From positions 108,304,443-108,368,442 of the forward strand of contig CM039182.1 in the NCBI GenBank assembly GCA_008360975.2: a stretch of DNA of 64,000 nucleotides, given 5' to 3'. The stretch is from Lichenostomus cassidix (lineage: Eukaryota > Chordata > Aves > Passeriformes > Meliphagidae). Shown piece by piece: positions 30,101-45,100 of the stretch. The notes under the pieces were generated by a model that worked only from the letters and a program-made list of their open reading frames with translations, was not told the origin of the DNA and did not search any database. The position numbers and the translations under genes were made by a program. The first letter of the stretch is position 1. Every line of letters starts with the position of its first letter.

Positions 30101-33100
30101 TTGCAGAACACATCAGATAAACACATGCATTTTCTCCTCCCCCAAAAAAGGTACATTTCCAGTTAAGATGTAAAAATAAGGACTGAGTTTACTTACAACA
30201 AACCAGAAGTATTCTTGAGCTCATTTATACTTTTCTCTGGAACCTTGCTGCCGCTAAACCATTTTTTAGTAGCAGAAAACAGTGACCGACTCAAGCCTTT
30301 CCTGGATATTAACTGGAGAGAGACATTGAATTAGAGCACTACATTGCAAGAGATGTAAGTTAAACTAATCTAACAAGTCAAGCTTTACAAAGGCTTTCTA
30401 AATTGTTTCTGTCCCATAAAACAGAAAAATATAAAAGAAGTAAAATAACTAAGAGCACTCTTCTTTAGAATTAATCACTGACACAAAGATAAAATAAATA
30501 TACAAACTGAAGCTTCTATTTCAGACAACTGAAGTTCACTATTACTCCTGTAAACTGCAGACATCTCCATCTTAAGTACTGAAACATTTGATACATCTGT
30601 TTGAAAACTAAATTCTAAATAATTAGGATCTGTCATTTTAGGTATTAGTCCAACATAAAATCTAGGCTAAATGCATACTACAAGAAAGAACCCTTTCCCT
30701 GTCACCGTCTAGATAAAGCATGACCATCAATTTCAAGTGCCAAAGCTATGAGGCACACCTGCAAGCAAGGTTACATAACCTCATTCTTTCACATAATTTC
30801 CACTTAGAAGGAAACTTCCACAGGAAACTACCACTATCATCCTATAAGGCAAACTACATCCCTCTGGAAAGATAATTTTAAAAAGCAGAACACCTCTCTT
30901 TTCTCACGAGGACTAGGAACTTACCACTGCATTCCTGTTTGTTATATTTTATGTAACCACTTCTTTTAAATGTTTGCTACATTTTACATAACAACTTCTT
31001 TTTAATGTTTCTTCACAAAACTTCCTAAGTGTAAACATGTTCAGCACATACAAACTCCCAAAAGTCAATTCAGGGAGCGAGTGATCCTTACAGGACACGA
31101 TCCGCAGTACGAAAACCCCTCACACTTAAAACAATTAAATCAATATAAACAGACAATTAAATCAAATTAATTGAATATTTTAATTATGAACAGACAATTA
31201 AATCAAAACAAAATCAGAACTCAGACAAAAGACTGACATTTGGGTCCAATACCTAATGCTAAATACAGTGATTTGACTGTACTTATGTAAGTCAATCCAT
31301 CTCTGCAGCTGTTTGAGAGCATATAAGAGTGACACACTTGTAAAAGAGAGGACTTCATTGTGATGCAAGTTACTTTAATACATGTCCTTGACTTAACATG
31401 GTCATATTAACAATCACACCTCCAAAAACTCCTAGTTTGAGAGAAGCACATTCAGCTGCAGAAACTGCTGAGATCAACAGAATTACACAATTCAGGGTGT
31501 TCCTGCATTTCTTCCCTGCTGAGTAGCAACTGAAGTATGCAACTTTTTTTTTCTTGCAGATGTATTGATGAAATACATTTCTTAACTTTAGCTGTGTATT
31601 CTGATGTGGAAATACAAAGTCCATTTTGCTCCCCCTGCCAGAATCATCCGAGAGCATAGAATTTTAAGATTTTCGGGTCAAGGACAGATTTCCTTGAAAG
31701 CAGCTCAGAAACGCTTTCACCAAGAAGCCACCTTGTACTGGAGTTGTTGATACAAATTAGTTCTTAGTTTTTTTTAAACACAAATTGAGAAAAAAAAGAT
31801 AACTTCAGTTACTTCCCTTAAATCTACTTACAGTTTTCAGCAAGAACACTGAACCATTAGACACAGAAGCAAGTAACACTGTCAAAACAGGTTTTTAGAT
31901 AACTGGATTTGTACTTCAACCGTTTTTCCTTATTGCAGCACAAAGTGTTTTTAAGGGTAAACTGACCTGATCATTGAGCTGACGAATTGTCTTCTCTATG
32001 TGTGGCAAAAGTCCCCGAAATGTGAATTCCTGTATGAACTGCCTAATTCGATCGTGATCTGTGAGAGTTAAACAAGCACCATGCGGTGTCCCAGAATTTG
32101 ACTTCTTTGAGTCTTGCAGAGATGTAGAAGCCTTCATGTAATCAGTGCTATCCAAACTGCCACTGGGATGATCCAGTTGAAGGGGGTGAGTCTTAAAATT
32201 ATTTGACAAGCCATCTGTTGAAAGATCGAAACAAAAACCCCATTAAGTACAAAGTTACCTAAACATTTTGGGTTTTAAAGGTCATTTTTACTAACCTACT
32301 TCAAAGTTTTCCTTACTCAGAACTCTGTCAAGCGAAGCTATTCACCAACTATTCTGCACTACAGATCAATGCTGAGCAGGCAGAGGCAAGAGCACGTTGC
32401 GAGCATTGCATTGTTCTTGGAATTCTTCAGAAAGTTCAGAGAATCTCAAGAACAACAACATGGCTAAATATGTACTGTTTTGGTTCTCAATTCCAGTATG
32501 CTGACTAGTATCAACAACACTGAAGGAAAACTATAGCAACATTAAAATCGAAATAAAATATTAATTGAAAGTTGGAAATGCAGCAATTACTATACAATGG
32601 CTCCACTGGGTCCTTTTTTTCCTTCTGCTTATGTTTTAAGGTAAAAAAACCACAACAAAACAAACCTAATTTTCCATGTCCTTCCAAGCAATCGTGATGT
32701 AAAACAATTTCCTTCAAAGTCCTCTTTGTTCAGTGAGAAGGGCTGCTGACCACTATTGCATTTAGTGAAACAGACTGAAATGCTGCTTCACTCTAAGACT
32801 TAAGCAGTTCTCCTACTTATAAGAAAATCAGCTTGCCCTACCTGGCACTGAGCAAAGCTGAGCTGAGTGAATGCAAACCCTTAATGAATTTTACTCATGA
32901 AAGGTAAAGCTGAGTTTGTAAAGTTCAAGCAGCAGCTCCCAGACTACATCTGGGCTGCAAGGCCTTAGAAAGATGGAAACTGTAGGCTCTCCTACACATG
33001 CTAGGTCTCCACATGCCTCTCAGGTCAGGTACCAGGGACCTGGGCTGAGGCAGGCCAGACAATGCAAGTACCTCAAGTCTTCCCCATTTCATGATGCCTC

Positions 33101-36100
33101 TCATCTGAACCCTACACAGCTATCTTAATTATTTTTTAAGGGTGCATTAATTTGCACTCAATTTCATTTATGATCCTTTGCCATCCACAAGCTGAGCTCC
33201 AAGGCAAGTGCTTCCAAACAACTTACAAACTAAGCACTTCCCTGACATTTACAGATTTAACACCAAAACCAAGGACAAAAAAACCTCTAAAACCTCAGCT
33301 TTCAAGTTACAGCAGAGCACACAAATCAAAATTTTCATTATTAGGAAAATTGACCATTTAATCCTATGTTATTTTTACTAATTACCAGAGTTTGCAGACA
33401 ATATGCTCAGTCTTACAAAGTATGAGCCCAGTACATCATTAGCCATCTCATTAAGGGGATGCCACCAATCCAGTAGGTCAGTACCACAGCATTTTTCTTT
33501 GAGGACACTTAGAATACTTAGAAAACCATTACTAAAAATTCCCTAACAAATCACCTAATTAATTGCTGTCCAAGACACAAGACAGTTGTGTAAATGCTAT
33601 AACATCAAGTTTTTCATAAAGTTACAAAAATACCTTTAATTTCACTCTCTATGCCATCTGCTATCAAGTGATCAGTATTCTTGTTTGAAACAACAGTATA
33701 ATCTTCATAGCAATCCTACAAAAAAGTGGGGAAAAAAGTCAGAACTTTAAGACCACTCAACCACATACCAAAGTCAGTAAATAGCAGTTGTAAACTTCAG
33801 GAAGCTAAATGAATTACTACAACAGCATGCTTGTTCATACATATTAACTTGTCTAAATAGTTTCTGAGGCTTTAAGAAATTGCCTTATTTTAAAGATGGA
33901 AGTTATATTAACCAAATGAAGCAAGTACCTTCTGACTTGCTCAGCTAGCTTCCCTGTCAACCAAAGCAACTCCAACTCTTACACAGCAATGCCTACAGTA
34001 GCAGAAATATATACCCTAAAGCAGTTCCTGAATAAGCTCACACACACACACACACAAAAAACTATACTACACAGTTGACATGGGACAGCAAAAAAGAAAA
34101 ATATCTGATTAGTTTATGGTGGACTATAACTCACTGATCCTCTTAGCTTAGAGAATATGAAACGTTTTGACTTTCCAGTACCAGCTACATTTGGTAAAGA
34201 AATCTGATTCCAAAAACCTTTTAATTATAAGGAGTTATAACTGCAGGTCAGTCAAAAGCAAACAAAGAGTATTTTTGGTTCTAAAGCCAAAAATACAGAC
34301 ATTTACGGGAAACTCAAAACACACTACCAGTTGCAATCTTAGCAGATGATAGACCAGGCTAGACCACAAGAAGTTATCACAACTTAGTCCCACAAAACAA
34401 CACACCCACACTATTTAGTGAAGTGCAGAAGGCCCAGGAAAAAAAATTTAAGAGTGAATAATGTCAGGGTTTGACCCTGACTAAACGCTGACACTCCAGC
34501 TCTCTCTTGCTACAGAAAAAAACTGTAAAAATACACATCAAACTCGTGAGTCAAATGAGATAGGACATTGTCAGAAGGATGCACGAAAAGAGGGCAAACA
34601 GGTTCCACTTAAAGTTGCAAAAAAGTGATTTAATTACCTAAAAGAGTTGGAGGATAAATGAAAGGCAAAAATAAACTTTTCATACACTATTTTTGTTCAC
34701 ACTATTTTGTTTGAGCCATCTTTGTGCCACTCCCCACCCCTCAGACACCCCCCCAGGCCTACCACAACAGCTTCTGAGGGGTCCAAATTTCTCCTAGATG
34801 TTAGAAATACTTTACTGATGTTTTGGGCCAATCAAAACCACCACAATAAGACAAATAAAAATGAAAGCAGAAAGCTACTACAAACAGGACATTTCTGAGG
34901 TTACTTCCTCTTACAGCTCTTAAGGCACAAGTCTATTATTTCTGTGCTTCTGTCATTCTATTTCAGACAGTCCAGTATTTCAGTGCTCCTTACTGTCATA
35001 TTAAGTAGCACAGAGGACAGTTCTTACTGAGGACTCATCTTATGCCCTCACAAAAAGTCATACCTGTGTCAGAAGTATCCTGTCTGCCTATTAGCTCCTT
35101 CTGTGGAAATACACATGTAACACTAAGGCGAAACTTAATGCAACTAAAATAGACTTTCATATGCGCCTTAAAAACTGGTTTTAGAATACGGTAATACCTG
35201 GTTCTGGATAGTGTTTTTCTGAAGGTATTGACTCCAAGGATCTGGTATCTGTTCGTCTGCTCCTCTATTAGACACCCGAGAATTTATTTTCAGCAAATAG
35301 CAACCCTGAGTTCCATACCTCTGTTTCATCTCTTCATAAATGGAGTCAGCTCTGAAACAGTAAAACAACATTTATCCTGTCTTGATATCAAACTAACTTT
35401 AAACTGTGTACTGCAACAAGCTATTTGAGACTATTATACATAGTACTTAAAAGGAAAATTGTCCTATTTTTAAGACAATCCATTATGATTTGTTTCATTT
35501 TACATGAACACAAGATATGAAAATAATACTTTTAAAAATCTGCCCTGATAATAGCATAATGGTTAATAGATCCTGTTGCATGTCTAATCTCAACAGAATT
35601 TATCAATGTAAACATTTCAGTCAAAGAGCTCATCTCTAAGTTCACTGAAGGCAGATAACCTACCTTTGTTCTTCTCCTGCGCTCACATCATGCAGTAACA
35701 CATAATATTTGAGCGTGTTTGGTATAAACCACTTGGGATATGAGTATTCACTACTGTGCTGAATCCGATGTTGTTCTTGGGACAGCTTCAGGAACTGCTC
35801 CACAGGGTCAGGTTCACTAGAAGAAACTACCAGCATACCTGAATTCATTATTAAGGATATATACTCAAAGAACACAGGGACAACCACTGATCACAGAATA
35901 AAGCAGGAAGTGTATAAAACTGAATTGATTAGTACAATACTTAAGCACATAAAACATGCTACAACAAAAGTATGTGCAATTAGAATTTGCCCTTAGTCTC
36001 CATAAAAAACTAGTGGTTAATTAATATCTGTAAAATGAGATGCAACAGGAGTTTGCTCCAATTCTGACAGTGAATCTAAGTGTAAGCTGCTACACTACAG

Positions 36101-39100
36101 CTCATTTAATATTTTAGATAGTGACCAGATGTTCACATAGCAAACATGTAGCTGAAATTCAACCCCACTGTATTTCAGTTTTCACCTTCCAAGGAGAGCT
36201 GGAGCTTTAAGTAATCACCTGAACAACAGCGATGACCAATATTCACAAACACAGCAACATCACTCAAGTAAAAAGCAGAACTGTTCAGATTTTTACCTCA
36301 ATGCAACTACACAGTCATTAGTAAGGAACATCCTGCTCTGCTGCATCTACTCACCAAATCAGAAGCCATTAATTCAGAGAAGCCAGAAAGCAAAGTTATA
36401 CTTCAAATGCTACTAAAATTCAGAATCAGTATTTTGTGAAGTTAATTCTGCACAAGTGTGGCCATTAACTTTCCACCATACTGAAATTATAATGTACAGT
36501 AGAGAGTTAGGAACAGTGTCATGAAACCTGCAGCATTATAATTACTGTAAAGCTAAACACCAGCTACATCATGAAACACTGATTATTTTTAATTTCCCTG
36601 TAGACAAGCAAATTGGGCCTAAGCTTTGGTAAAAAAGAAAAAAGTGAAATCATTCAGGCATTGTTCCAGTCTTTCCAGACTTCTTTTTGTCCAGAATAGC
36701 TCTAAGTTGACCAATTTTCCAAAACACCCTCCCTCTCCTCAACCTCCACAACTCCATTGGCATGCAAAAAGCTATTAAAAAGCAGTAGATGCATCCCAAA
36801 CACACATTCCCCTGTTGTAGATAAGGGACAGTCAACAGATGCCTAAAGAGCTAGAGCAGAAAGTGTCTTAGGATGATGGAGTTTCATTTACAAGTACTGG
36901 CTCTGAGCTCACCTCGCCACAAAAAGAGTGTGTGGAGAAGGGGAAAAACCCCAATACGAACAGCACAAAAACACTCAGACCAAACAACCATAGAGAAAAC
37001 ACTGACGCCCTTTTGGAATCAGTCTCTGTAGTCAGACGTTGAAAAAATATATAGGCTTCAAACCCAAATTGCAAAAGATTTACTGCAAAAAAAGGAAGAG
37101 TCTCCTACATTACGTTTTGTAACAGGCTTCCCTGGAGCAGTCTCTAATACTCAAAGGATACATGCAATGTAGTGGTTTAAGAATTCATGATCTGATGCAG
37201 GCATGGACTGAAGAAAGCACTCTCTGTAAGACTCAAACCAAGGAGTAGTAGCTGAAATACACAATAAAATAGGACAAATTAGACTATTCAATGAAACCTG
37301 TTTACCCATTAATGAAAAGGAAGTATGAAAGACTACACCTAAAAGTGAAGCTTGCAAACTCTGACAAGGTTTGCATGGCAGGGGAAAGAAGGGAGTACAG
37401 TCCAAGGAAAAAGTATTTTAGATGCTACACAAGTAGAAGAAACAGTAACACTTGAATCAAATCCGGTGAAACTGAATAGCACCTTGAACACCACATTCCT
37501 CAACACTGTAGGCTGAAATGCATTCACTCCTTGTTAAACTGACTACTCTCTACCAACCTGTTTAAACACCCATACATTTGGCAAAGAGGGAAATAAATTT
37601 TTCTAGCAGTCATTGAATTTCTGGGCTAGGGATGTAAGAATTGACCAAGAAACAAAATTAATTTTTGAGTATGTAGAGGAGCTAAGGATTAGCAAAACCC
37701 TATCGTGCCTGTTTTCTGCAAGTGTTGACTTGGCTTGACAGAAGTCCCCTTCCCATGCCTTGTTAAAATAAACACTTCAGCCAGCAAAGATCCAAGAAAA
37801 TAAAACCTCAGATCCAAATTGTGCCATTAATGCCTTAAAATTTTAACATGCCATGTTAAATGCCCTTTTACAATACAGATTGCATTTTCCTTAGAGTAAC
37901 AAATCAAGGGAAACCAAGGATGTCTGCGACATCAAAAAAATACGTGAACCTAATATTGTCCATTTCTTTCCACTCCAGCTATGGGTCAAACAATTAACTA
38001 CTATTTCTTCTATTAAGCCTGTTTCATGCCATCTTCATTCTTCAACTCCTTTCCCTAGATCCCCAGGGCAACATCAATCCACTTTCAAAAACTTTATTTT
38101 CACAGTGAAGTAACTAGAATCTAGTGTCAACTCACCTGCAAACTAGAAAGCAGTAACTAGTAGAGAAAAAAAAATTGTAGGAAAATCTGAAGGTGTTTTC
38201 TTTCTATGACCCTAAAAAACCCACATTGCTAGACTTTAGTCCCATAAAAATTTCTAATGCTTTCTAAAGCTCTCATGCACCACCTCAAAAAAAAAACCAA
38301 GCCAAAACACCAACTTGATTTCTTAAGCTGACTTTAGGAAACAGGTTAATTTTTATTTTGCAGTTATCTTCTAGGACATTCATTTAATGCATTGTGTTTA
38401 ATCCTACGTTGTCATGTCTTAGATTGGCTTCAGACACACAGAAGTCAGATATAGTCACACTTCATAACTGAAATCATTCTAGCAGTCAGCACATCTCACA
38501 TTAAAAAAAAAAGAAAAAAGATTAATAGAAGACAAACTTCCAGCTTTTGATTACAGCCTTTCTAGAAACTGCTCTCTGAGCACTCATCCACAGTATAAAA
38601 AGCTCTTGGCTTTACTGAATCTTACATTTAAACATGCCAACTATTTAAATTAAGGAAAACACAGCTTGCTATTATTAAAAACAAGCCATAAGAAAGTGAC
38701 TCACACACATTTTTCACAAGTATAACAAGCCGTGCAGTAACTCGGGTTTAACGCAAACACTGTTAAACAACCTAAGGCAGAATTTTCAACCACACTGTAG
38801 TTTCAAGCACTGTCTTCAAATTTTCACTCCTGTTTTACAGCTGAATCACAGCAAAAGAAAAAAAAAACATTTTTTAAAAAAATGACAGTTACAAACAGGG
38901 AAGTACTACTTTGTTTTGTGGACTGGCTCCCCCACCCTCTTTTCTCATTAGGCTACTAGAAACCTTGGAAGTGGCCTCAAAGGCAAGTGGATTCCCTCTA
39001 CACAACCACAACATTAACAGGACTCATTTGAGCATTTACAGGGCTGTCATCATGTATCATAGATACTTGATAAACACACACCATATTCAAAACAAAAGCA

Positions 39101-42100
39101 GTATTTGAAAAGAATTTCACCACTGTAACATCTCATAACATGTTACAGCAGTGCATAAGAACACTGCATCATTTAGGTACCCAGACCTGTATGTTTTGCA
39201 TTTTTCCAGTACGCTAGAACAAAACTGAAGTGTTGGCAAACTTGCTAACATGTTCAGAACTTGTTAAGAAAAAAATTGTAAGTAATATTTTTACATAACA
39301 GCTTAACAACAGAAATTCTACTTCATGAAGTTTTATACTCCTTAGGCATTTAGCAGTATCTGAACAGACACTGTTGAAAGGATAGCTATTATTAACCAAA
39401 GGTAAACTATATTAATAGCTAAAACTGCAAAACATCAAAACCTGGCTCTTATAGACCACAGCACAGAGCCTTGAGAGGCCAGTAGCCAATGTAGTTTGGT
39501 AGCAATAAGTTAGCAATAAGTCTTATAAGCTACATAAAAATATATTAGGAAGCTTTTTCTAACAGTCATACTCCAGAAATAACATCAACAGAGCACAGGC
39601 ATATGTACTCTAAGTACAGTCAGCACTTGAGTTCCACCTTAAAAAGTGTTACTATCCTCTGAGAAGGAAGTTCTCTAGAGAAGCAGAAAGTACATTTGAA
39701 ATACAGCACAGTGACAGTACACAGTTCCATAGGATCGAACCATCCAGTGTTTTTACAGCATCAGGTAATTTACCACCACCACCCTTTTTGATTGTATGGA
39801 AAGACCAGATGATTTTGATTAACAAGAGCAGAAATGTGATTAAAAGAAAAATTAAAACAACCACCACCACTGATTTTTCAGTTAGGGGAAAAAAATGGAG
39901 GAACACACATCTACGTCCAGAAAAGTGCTAAACAGTTGTACCAGATGGTAAGGAAAGGTGGATGGGGCACATGGAAAAGGAGTAAAGGGCAATTTGGCAA
40001 ATCGGCACCAACCACAAAAAAATACCTGAATAAAACGTGGATGTGTTCAGTTCCATCAGTGTCTCTTTCCAATTACTGTACCAAGGAACACTAGCTTTAA
40101 CTGAGCGATCTGATAGAAAAAACATGATATTATTATACTAAAAAGGGTCAGATGCAAACATACTCTTGGCTTTTACACTCTGGTAGCGTGAAGTAGGAAA
40201 AAAAAAAAATCTATGCATCATGCAGGCTCATCAAGGGCACTGAAGAGATTTGATTCCAGCTAACCTTAATCATGAACATTTCAGGCTCCTCAACATTTGA
40301 CAGTGTACTTTAATGGAAATCAATATTAATTTCTAGTTTGGCCCCAATTCTAGACTTGAACAAAAATGGAAATTCTATCAAGTAGCAAAGATTTAAGTTA
40401 TAGCCAGATGTTACTTCTGTTTTACTAGTTGGAAGATACTCTAAATCTAAGGCACTAACTTGTGAGATTTCCCCATCTATAATACTAGTTTAAAGTAGCT
40501 GAATGCATTAGCTGCTGAAAGTGATTGCCCCAACATTCTCCTTCATCTCAGTCATGTTCCTCCAGTGCCTTATGCCAGCATTCACACCATGCAACCCTGA
40601 ACAAACAGAGTCAGGGAACTGATCCAGCTGAATTTTTTTTTTCTTCTCTCAAATAATTTAATTCTTTAGTGGGATCATTTTTTTCACTTTCTACATGCAT
40701 CAGTACACAGGAAAAGCAGGCATGGCTGAACATAAGCAACTTTTCAGCAATCAAACAAGTCTCTCAGCACTAGATTATGGAACTACAAGAATATTAAACA
40801 AGAATTGTAACGAAGGATTAGAAACAAATCAATACAACACAGCAGTTCCAAAACTTCTGATAAAAAGTGCTGGGTCTTGACCCCAGTGCCAGAAACAGTC
40901 ATACCTCAGCTTCTTAATGTTTGTGTCTCTCTTCAAAACAGACTGCACTTCATCATCATTAAATTATATATAAATATCATTTAATATCATTATCCTGGAA
41001 AACTAATTCACCCCCAAAAAAACAAATTAAAGAACTGATAAGAGTATTTCACATTTACATGCAAAATTATTACAATCTGCTGTCAGGAATGAATACATCC
41101 ATTGGTTTGAATAAAATGCTCTAAGAAAAGTTGAGAAGAAAGCCCTAAATGTCTTAGTAAATATGCATAGTCATCTAAGCATAAAGGAACCCTACTTGAT
41201 ACTTCCTCATACCCTCTTACAATGTAATGGGACACAAGTTCCTTCTCCAAGAACAATGCCAGTATTTTGTGCTAAAACCCTGAAACAGGGTTCCATTGAA
41301 CTACAAAGGTATTACAGGATTTTGTCCTTCTGTATGATCCTAAGCAGCTCATACTTCTCCTGCCAAATAAGCATATAGCCAGTCTGAAAGGAAATGAGAT
41401 CCTAATCACTGAGAGACAGAAGACAGTCAAACACAGTAATTGGTACATCCGAGGCTCCAGAAGCAAATACGGAAAACAAAATGAGACATTTGCTTCTATA
41501 ACTACAAGACATGGCTTAATATAGCCACTCTTTTTTTCCCTTCTTTCAACACCTCACTCTGAGGTAAACTGAGATCATTAGAAACCTTATGGGAAAGTCT
41601 CTTCACTGAAACCATTCTGCTTTCTTAGGGTCTTTCCATCTCTAGAATTGAAGCAAACTCTCCATCAGAAAAACTTTCATAACAAAATGGCAATTCACCA
41701 ATGTGACCTATAAACAAAGACATAGAAATCAAAAAAGATGTGGGGTTTTCAACAGATCTCAAAAACAAGAGGTATCCAGGCTCAGGTCTTTTCCTTTGTT
41801 ACCAACACTTGACTTCAAGTTGAAAGATGTACCTCATAAATTAGGTATCAAAGATGTAAGAATTATGCCACTTTTCCATCAACATTAAAAAAAAAAATCT
41901 ACTACAGCAACATCAGTTACTAATCCTCATGAAGTTCCTGATGAAGTTTTATCAGTCTCTTGCTATAGCAGAGCCAAACTCTTCACTGCAGGCTGAACTT
42001 TAAATACAATAAATCACGCATGTTTAAATAGGGCAGTGCATACATGCTTTGAACTAAGTATGTGCTCAGAGGTTTTAATGGATTAGGGTCTTAATTGGGA

Positions 42101-45100
42101 GGAGTTTAATCTTCTCAGCTCATAAGATCAGGTCTCATTTAGCATTATTCACAATGCCTCATCCCTCAGAGATCTGAGAAAAAAATGTTTTTAGAATACT
42201 CTAGTCATTTAGACAGTGAAATATGAAGTCTGAGTTTCATATAAGGAAAAAAACCATAAAAGACAAAGAATCAAAGGAGTCATGCACCTTTCCTCAAAAT
42301 CCTTTTTCCTTAAACTTTTTAGGACTTTATCATAAAAATAAAAGAAGGCAGGAGGACTAACTTCAAAATAAAGCTGTACATTAGTACCAACACTGTAAAT
42401 AAGTTCTGATATGTATTAAGCCAAGTACAAGTCACTGTATCAGTTTTGTAACAAGAAATAACAAAACCAAAGCATCAGTAATTGCTACATTAAAATAATG
42501 ATTTAACACAAGTTCAGAGGAATTAAAACATTAGGAAGATTAAAATTATTAAATTCAACCACTCTTTCAGCATTATATAAAACCAAAACTATTTGATAAA
42601 TCCAAAATTTCAGGGAAAGCAATGACTCAAAACTGATCAACTGTGAATAATTTTAGTACATGCCACAAAGCTGAAATGAAGGTTAGAAACCTTACAGCCA
42701 ATTTCAGTTCACATTATGAAAAATACAATATCATTACATACCACTAATGTTGAGATCATAATCTCCAGCTGTGATCACATTAGCTACCAGTCCTTCAGCA
42801 GGCTGACTGACAGACACAACATCATGCAAAAGTTTCCGAATGGCACCAGGCTGAGGGGGGTGAGTAATGATGTTGTTGACAGCAATCTTCAAATTTTTAA
42901 TGATGTGAAGCTGATTATTAGGATCTCTCATGTGAACTAAAAGGGAAAAAGAAAAGGATTTGTTGAGGAATATAACAGACAGTTAAAACAGTTGTCATAA
43001 ATTAAAGAAAAAATGTATTGGAAAAAGAGTAACGATTACGCCACTAAATCTCTCCATTATCAATTCTACATCACAGCCTATGGACTGCATGACTATTAAA
43101 AATGGAGGGGTGAAGGTGATAACAAAAAGTTACTTCATGTTCAACATTAGGCTCACCTAGGCAGATTGATTAAAGCAGAGCATAGGATCTTAGTGTGTAA
43201 GAGTATCCCCTCCCTGTAACATAGTACATGCACATCCTGTACTGATGCATCCCCTTCCTTGTGGAACATAACTTTCACAGGAAAGCTAGAGGAACCATGG
43301 ATGGATTTCACATGACATCACGTTTCAAGGAATCACCAGTTTCCAAGAAACCCCCAGCACACAGTAAATAGCATTTAAGAAACTTGACAGGGATAAACAC
43401 AGCTTTCATTCATCCAAAATGAACATATCCTGTAAGACAGGCTCAGAGAGTTGGGATTGCTCATCCTGGAGAAGACAGGGCTCTGGAGAGCCCTTAGAGA
43501 AGCCTTCCAGTACCTAAAGAGAGCTTGCAAGAGAGCTGGGGAGATGCAAGTGCATGTAGTGACAGGACAAGTGGGAATGGTTCAAAACTTAAAGAGGGCA
43601 AATTTAGATCAGATATTGGGAAGAAATTCTTTACTGTAAGCGTGGTGAAGCACTGGAACAGGTTTCCCAAAAAAGCTGTGGATGCCCCAACACTGGAACA
43701 GTTCAAGGCCTGGCTGGATGGGGATGTGAGCAACCTGGTCTAGTGGAAGATGATCCTGACCATGGCAAGGTGAAGAACTAGATGTTCATTAAGGTCCCTT
43801 TAAACTTAAACCATTCTATGACTTTTAATACTATAGCTTCCTTTGTATAATCTATGCAAAACTTGCTCCCTCAAGCCATCTGTTTTTAAAAGAATATTCA
43901 CAACATTTTCAACACTCATTACAATTCTGGGCCTGCTGTGATTTTTCATGTAATTTTCCCCTATTTCAAACCAGAGGCACTACCACCAAGCAAGCCAGAC
44001 TGTGAGTGCAGGCAGGACACACTGACTGTGGCTGCCTAAGCCACCTGGTGCTACCACGTGCCCCACAGTACAGGCCTTGACTCCTCCACATCTTATTTTC
44101 ACAAATCCCTGTATAGCATATAAAAGGCAGCACAAAGGAAAATCCTTGATGTTCTCATCTTTCAACTAACCACAGAAATCACGCTGTAAAGGTCTGAAAT
44201 TGAGTATTCCATCTCCTCCAGCCTGCAAAGCACTCCACAACTTTTCCACAAGCCTTTTCAAAAGTACAAGTGAACAGCTAAAGTCAGACCACACTAGATT
44301 TGTTTACAATCCATCTTAAATGTTAAAACAAATTTCTAATGCGGTTCAAATCCTGACTGCATAGTTCTACCTTCCTCCATCACATATTCACTCCCAACCT
44401 TTACCCAGCACTCAAGCTCATAGGAAAACACAGGAAAGCAGGTTAGAAAACTCATCCTGCCAAAAACAACCTGAAAATGTGCAAGTTTTTCAGCTATATG
44501 TTTCAGACTGAACTTGTATATCATAAGGGTATGTCAACATAGGGAAGGGCAATTGTGCTGGCTAAATTTAACCTGTCCAGCTCAGCATTTCTATCAGAAA
44601 GCTGAAGAAGTTGTTTTGGGTTGGTTTTTTCCATCTTATCACATAGGTAAATTATCAACCCTACTGCCATACAATGCTGAAGTTATCAAATGTAAAGGAA
44701 GTGGCAGGGACAAACAACTAGGAAAGTAGTTCACCTTCACCAGTGCAGCTTCACCAGAGCTACAATTCATCCTTGGTGTCTGTCCTAAAATACAACAGCC
44801 ATAATAACGAAGAGCAACCGTATTTCCACACAGAAGGCAGATGACATCTCCGGCATATGTTCAATGTTAAGGACTGAAATAACAGACACACTTGGAACCT
44901 CAAAAAGCGCTTGTCTTAATATTCAATAAAAAACATCTAGTGTTATAAATTTCCTTCAAGAGTTTACAAGATCATTTCAGAAAGTACTTTGCCAAATGTG
45001 GCAGCAGTAGCATATATTAGAACAATATCATTCTCATCAGAAGTTGAAAACAATCAGATGCTAAGATATGCATGAACAAGGAATTCCCAACATCGCAGTA

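Noticed and set aside
43451..43743. Short frames on both strands in intron 1
   Set aside because: CR1 3' tail sequence.
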